Below, one piece after another: positions 61,050-64,000 of a stretch of DNA of 64,000 bases (the first letter of the stretch is position 1; every line of letters begins with the position of its first letter). Position numbers and translations under genes: made by a program. The notes beneath the pieces are model-generated. The model had not been told where the DNA came from. It ran no database searches and saw nothing but the letters and a program-made list of their open reading frames with translations. The stretch is taken from NCBI RefSeq assembly GCF_003946695.1, contig NZ_RHOX01000008.1, positions 34,140 to 98,139 of the forward strand, given 5' to 3'. The stretch comes from Lapidilactobacillus bayanensis. GTDB lineage: Bacteria > Bacillota > Bacilli > Lactobacillales > Lactobacillaceae.

Positions 61050-63071
61050 TCACTCACCTTTATGATGTTCAACTTGTTTCAAAAGATCTTGTTCACCGGT
61101 GCTCACCTGATGCGCATCGTCTGCAGCAGTGGTATCTAAAATACTTCCTGCTTCATTCATCGTGAATTTAACATTTTGTTCAATCCAGCGTCGCCGGGGA
61201 GCAACTTTATCGCCCATTAGCGTTGTAACTCGCTTCTCAGCCAAAGTTGCGTCGGCGACTTTAACGCGAATTAACGTTCGTGTCTCGGGATTCATGGTTG
61301 TTTCCCACAACTGATCGGCGTTCATTTCACCTAAACCTTTGAAACGTTGCAAGCTATATCCTTTACCCATGGCTTTAACACTTTGGGCCAATTGATTTTC
61401 AGTCCACGCGTATTCAATTTTACTTTTTGCGCCATGCCCCTTTTGCAGCTTGTACAATGGTGGTAACGCAATATAGATTTTACCGGCATCAATTAATGGT
61501 CGCATGTAGCGGTAAAAGAAAGTCAGCAACAGAATCTGAATATGAGCACCATCATCATCGGCATCGGTCATGATGATGATTTTATCGTAATTACTATCTT
61601 CAACCTGAAATTCAGAGCCGACCCCGGCGCCGATGGTGTAAATCATCGTATTAATTTCTTCATTCTTGATAATATCTTGTAACTTAGCCTTTTGGGTATT
61701 CAAAACCTTGCCGCGCAATGGCAAAATTGCTTGGAAACGACGATCACGACCTTGCTTGGCTGAACCACCGGCAGAATCACCTTCGACCAAATAAAGTTCG
61801 TTCTTTTTAGGGTTACGTGATTGAGCTGGCGTTAATTTACCGGATAAGAGCCCATCATTTTTCTTACGCTTTTTACCATTACGACTTTCGTCACGTGCCT
61901 TGCGGGCAGCATTGCGTGCTTCGCGAGCTTTAATGGCTTTGCTAACCAGCATTTGGGCCAAATCACCGTTTTCCAACAGATAAAAAGAAAGTTGTTCATA
62001 AATTAAACTATCAACTGTTGAGCGAGCTTGAGGCGTGCCTAGACGCCCTTTCGTCTGGCCCTCAAACTGGAGAATTTCTTCCGGGATACGCACTGATAGG
62101 ACACAACTTAAGCCTTCCCGCACATCACTGCCTTCCAGATTTTTGTCTTTCTCTTTTAAAAGGCCAACTTTGCGGGCATAGTCGTTAAAGGCCTTAGTCA
62201 GGCCCGATTTCATGCCGACTTCATGAGTACCACCATCACCAGTCCGCACATTGTTAACGAATGAAATAATGTTTTCTGAATAGCCATCGTTGTATTGACC
62301 AGCAAATTCGATTTCGATCTCGTCACGCTTGCCTTCGATACTAATGACATCAGACAGCGTGTCTTTATCTTCGTTTAAATAACGGACAAACGACTGCAAG
62401 CCATCATCAAATTTGAAAACATCGCCGCGTTCTTCAGCGCCACGCTTATCCGTTAAGGTGATTTCTAAACCTTTCAACAAAAAAGCAGATTCCCGCAAAC
62501 GTTCAGCTAATGTTTCATAATTAAAGTTTGTTGTTGAAAAAATTTCTGGATCCGGCATGAAAGTTAAAGTGGTACCGGATTTAATTTTAGCTCGACCAAC
62601 CTTTTTCAGTGTGCCTTGGGGATGACCACCATTAACAAATTTTTCTCGATATAATTCGTGGTCACGTGCCACTTCAACAATCAGCCAGCTGGACAAGGCA
62701 TTAACGACGGATGCGCCAACGCCGTGTAAACCACCAGAAGTCTTATAATTATTCTCAGTGAACTTACCGCCAGCATGTAAAACGGTTAAAATAACTTCAA
62801 TTGTTGGTCGGCCAGATGCATGCATTCCAGTTGGCATGCCACGACCCTGATCGCTAACTGTCAAACTGCCATCCGCATTAATAATAATTTCAATCTTTGA
62901 GCCAAAACCAGCCAGAGCCTCGTCAACAGCGTTATCGACAATTTCGTACACTAAATGATGCAGTCCGCGCGCGTCAGTGGAACCAATATACATCCCTGGC
63001 CGCTTGCGAACTGCCTCTAAACCTTCTAATATTTGAATTGAACTATCATCATATTGTGCTTTTTTTGCCAT
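61050..63071 (-). CDS. parE: DNA topoisomerase IV subunit B
   Basis: A 673-residue ParE, the ATPase subunit. GHKL motifs: EIVDNAVDEALAG, DQGRGMPTG and the ATP lid GGLHGVGASVVNALS; the TOPRIM metal site is YLVEGDSAGGSAKQGRD with IMTDADDDGAHI; the end is PRRRWIEQNVKF and an acidic tail. GyrB is the near alternative, but pairing with parC and length favour ParE. ATG 63071 is preceded by GGAGG; an upstream in-frame ATG at 63083 overlaps that site. It is divergent from plsY, an arrangement common in Firmicutes. Confidence 0.97.
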   Translation of the reverse strand: MAKKAQYDDSSIQILEGLEAVRKRPGMYIGSTDARGLHHLVYEIVDNAVDEALAGFGSKIEIIINADGSLTVSDQGRGMPTGMHASGRPTIEVILTVLHAGGKFTENNYKTSGGLHGVGASVVNALSSWLIVEVARDHELYREKFVNGGHPQGTLKKVGRAKIKSGTTLTFMPDPEIFSTTNFNYETLAERLRESAFLLKGLEITLTDKRGAEERGDVFKFDDGLQSFVRYLNEDKDTLSDVISIEGKRDEIEIEFAGQYNDGYSENIISFVNNVRTGDGGTHEVGMKSGLTKAFNDYARKVGLLKEKDKNLEGSDVREGLSCVLSVRIPEEILQFEGQTKGRLGTPQARSTVDSLIYEQLSFYLLENGDLAQMLVSKAIKAREARNAARKARDESRNGKKRKKNDGLLSGKLTPAQSRNPKKNELYLVEGDSAGGSAKQGRDRRFQAILPLRGKVLNTQKAKLQDIIKNEEINTMIYTIGAGVGSEFQVEDSNYDKIIIMTDADDDGAHIQILLLTFFYRYMRPLIDAGKIYIALPPLYKLQKGHGAKSKIEYAWTENQLAQSVKAMGKGYSLQRFKGLGEMNADQLWETTMNPETRTLIRVKVADATLAEKRVTTLMGDKVAPRRRWIEQNVKFTMNEAGSILDTTAADDAHQVSTGEQDLLKQVEHHKGE

Positions 63072-63303
63072 GTTACCCTCCATTTGCCTTATGTCTTCGT
63101 TAAGACGAATGTATGTTCTATTGCATTAGATTAATTGTTTTAACAACGTCTGTCAATTATTGACAGCACACTAATACTAAGTTAATCATAAAACTGCCTT
63201 GATTAGCTATACTTTTTAGGAGAATTCTTAAATTTTTAAGGAAACTGCCAATCAACAAACGATTCATGGTACAATTAAGCGCAATTATATCGGAGGAATC
63301 AAT

Positions 63304-63921
63304 TTGAAATTCGCAATTCTATTAATTCTAGCATACATTATCGGATCTTTTCCCTCAGGCGTGGTGATTGGCCAGCTTTTTTATCAAAAAGATATTCGCC
63401 AATACGGTAGCGGTAATATTGGTACAACTAATACTTATCGCGTTTTAGGACGAAAAGCCGGCACCGTTGTTTTGTTTTGTGATATTTTAAAAGGATCGTT
63501 AGCCGCTGCCCTACCAATCTGGTTTGGGTTAACCCCACCCCATTATTTAGTTTTAATATTTGGGCTGGCCGCAATTTTAGGCCATTCATTCCCAATCTTT
63601 TTGAAATTCAAGGGCGGCAAGGCAGTCGCAACCAGTGCAGGAATTCTGCTGACTTATAATCCGCACTTTTTCGTGATCGCTGTCGCAATTTTCGTCGCTA
63701 TTCTCTGTATTTCCAGCATGGTCAGTATGGCAAGTATGTTGGGAATGGTTCTAATCACTTTAGCTTCACTTTATTATCAAGACTGGTTCTTAACGCTGGT
63801 CGCCTTTGCGTTAACGCTCTTTATCTTTTATCGGCACCGCGAGAATATCAAACGGATTCGCGCACACAATGAAAATCTCGTCCCCTTTGGTTGGTACTAT
63901 CACCATAGGAAAAAGGAATGA
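63304..63921 (+). CDS. plsY: Glycerol-3-phosphate acyltransferase PlsY
   Basis: A 205-residue membrane enzyme with about five helices that moves the acyl group from acyl-phosphate to glycerol-3-phosphate, the first step of phospholipid synthesis in Gram-positives. The three family motifs are GSGNIGTTNTYRVLG, GHSFPIFLKFKGGKAVATSAG and the C-terminal FYRHRENIKRIRAHNE. The start is TTG 63304 behind GGAGGAA. It is divergent from parE. It closes the fatty-acid link with the two DegV proteins: FakAB supplies acyl-phosphate to PlsY. Confidence 0.97.
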   Translation: MKFAILLILAYIIGSFPSGVVIGQLFYQKDIRQYGSGNIGTTNTYRVLGRKAGTVVLFCDILKGSLAAALPIWFGLTPPHYLVLIFGLAAILGHSFPIFLKFKGGKAVATSAGILLTYNPHFFVIAVAIFVAILCISSMVSMASMLGMVLITLASLYYQDWFLTLVAFALTLFIFYRHRENIKRIRAHNENLVPFGWYYHHRKKE

Positions 63922-64000
63922 TCTGCACTATGCCCTGTCAAGTTGACAGATGAAATAATATAAAATTGAATTTGTCTCTAAGCGGCTTCACTCCAGTATT

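Noticed and set aside
1..64000. tRNA or rRNA genes
   Set aside because: No cloverleaf ending in GGTTCRA..CCA or rRNA signature sequence was seen; the CTGA-loop mini-hairpins of the repeats are not tRNA arms.

Overview
The window looks like a chromosomal segment of a low-GC Firmicute of the Lactobacillales, most likely Lactobacillaceae. Supporting signs are prolyl iminopeptidase, pyruvate formate-lyase with its activase, oleate hydratase, an EbsA-like protein, a PyrR-type attenuator, PadR/DUF1048/ABC and TetR/SDR modules, GGAGG ribosome-binding sites, frequent TTG starts and AT-rich intergenic DNA. I cannot name the species.

Layout. 1-5.1 kb: a GNAT tail, a frameshifted papain-like (C92-type) membrane protein, a prolyl iminopeptidase, a second GNAT, and a cupin/SDR/carboxymuconolactone-decarboxylase operon behind a MerR-type promoter; the SDR carries an in-frame stop. 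5.8-12 kb: a 14-TM drug exporter, two small membrane proteins, a membrane-tethered XRE regulator, methionine aminopeptidase and a DinJ-YoeB-type toxin-antitoxin pair. 12-20.4 kb: a leaderless TetR with its SDR target, an IS30-like transposase remnant beside a stand-alone DUF262/HNH (GmrSD-like) gene, a divergent SDR/TetR pair and a HelD-like helicase. 20.5-29.7 kb: an ElaA-like acetyltransferase whose expected ATG is ACG, a PadR-DUF1048-ABC operon whose ATPase is broken by an 11-bp tandem duplication, DegV, an RNase HI-like protein, EbsA-like, fhs, lspA and a RluD-family pseudouridine synthase. 30-39 kb: a membrane-anchored endonuclease/phosphatase-fold protein, then pyrR-pyrP behind a PyrR attenuator, then carAB. 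39.9-48.1 kb: rqcH, DegV, a methyltransferase, oleate hydratase, an aldo/keto reductase and a frameshifted NAD(P)-binding protein. 48.7-63.9 kb: a surface O-acyltransferase with a MORN-repeat partner, a double nucleotidyltransferase, ppaC, a LysR regulator, pflA, pflB, parC, parE and plsY.

Two things stand out. First, the carA and carB reading frames are full length, yet they have lost residues that every active carbamoyl-phosphate synthetase needs: the glutaminase Cys and two His residues in CarA, and metal and ATP ligands in both ATP-grasp domains of CarB. They look like a retained pseudo-enzyme pair. Second, seven copies of a roughly 500-bp non-coding element are scattered between genes. 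Each has imperfect terminal inverted repeats and two large multi-branched stem-loop modules. The stem sequences differ between copies while both arms change together, so base pairing is being maintained. Three copies bracket pyrRP and carAB. I do not recognise the family.

The window also holds an unusual number of single-event gene lesions: homopolymer frameshifts, a nonsense codon, a lost start codon and a short tandem duplication. These may be real decay or phase variation, or sequencing error, and raw reads would tell.
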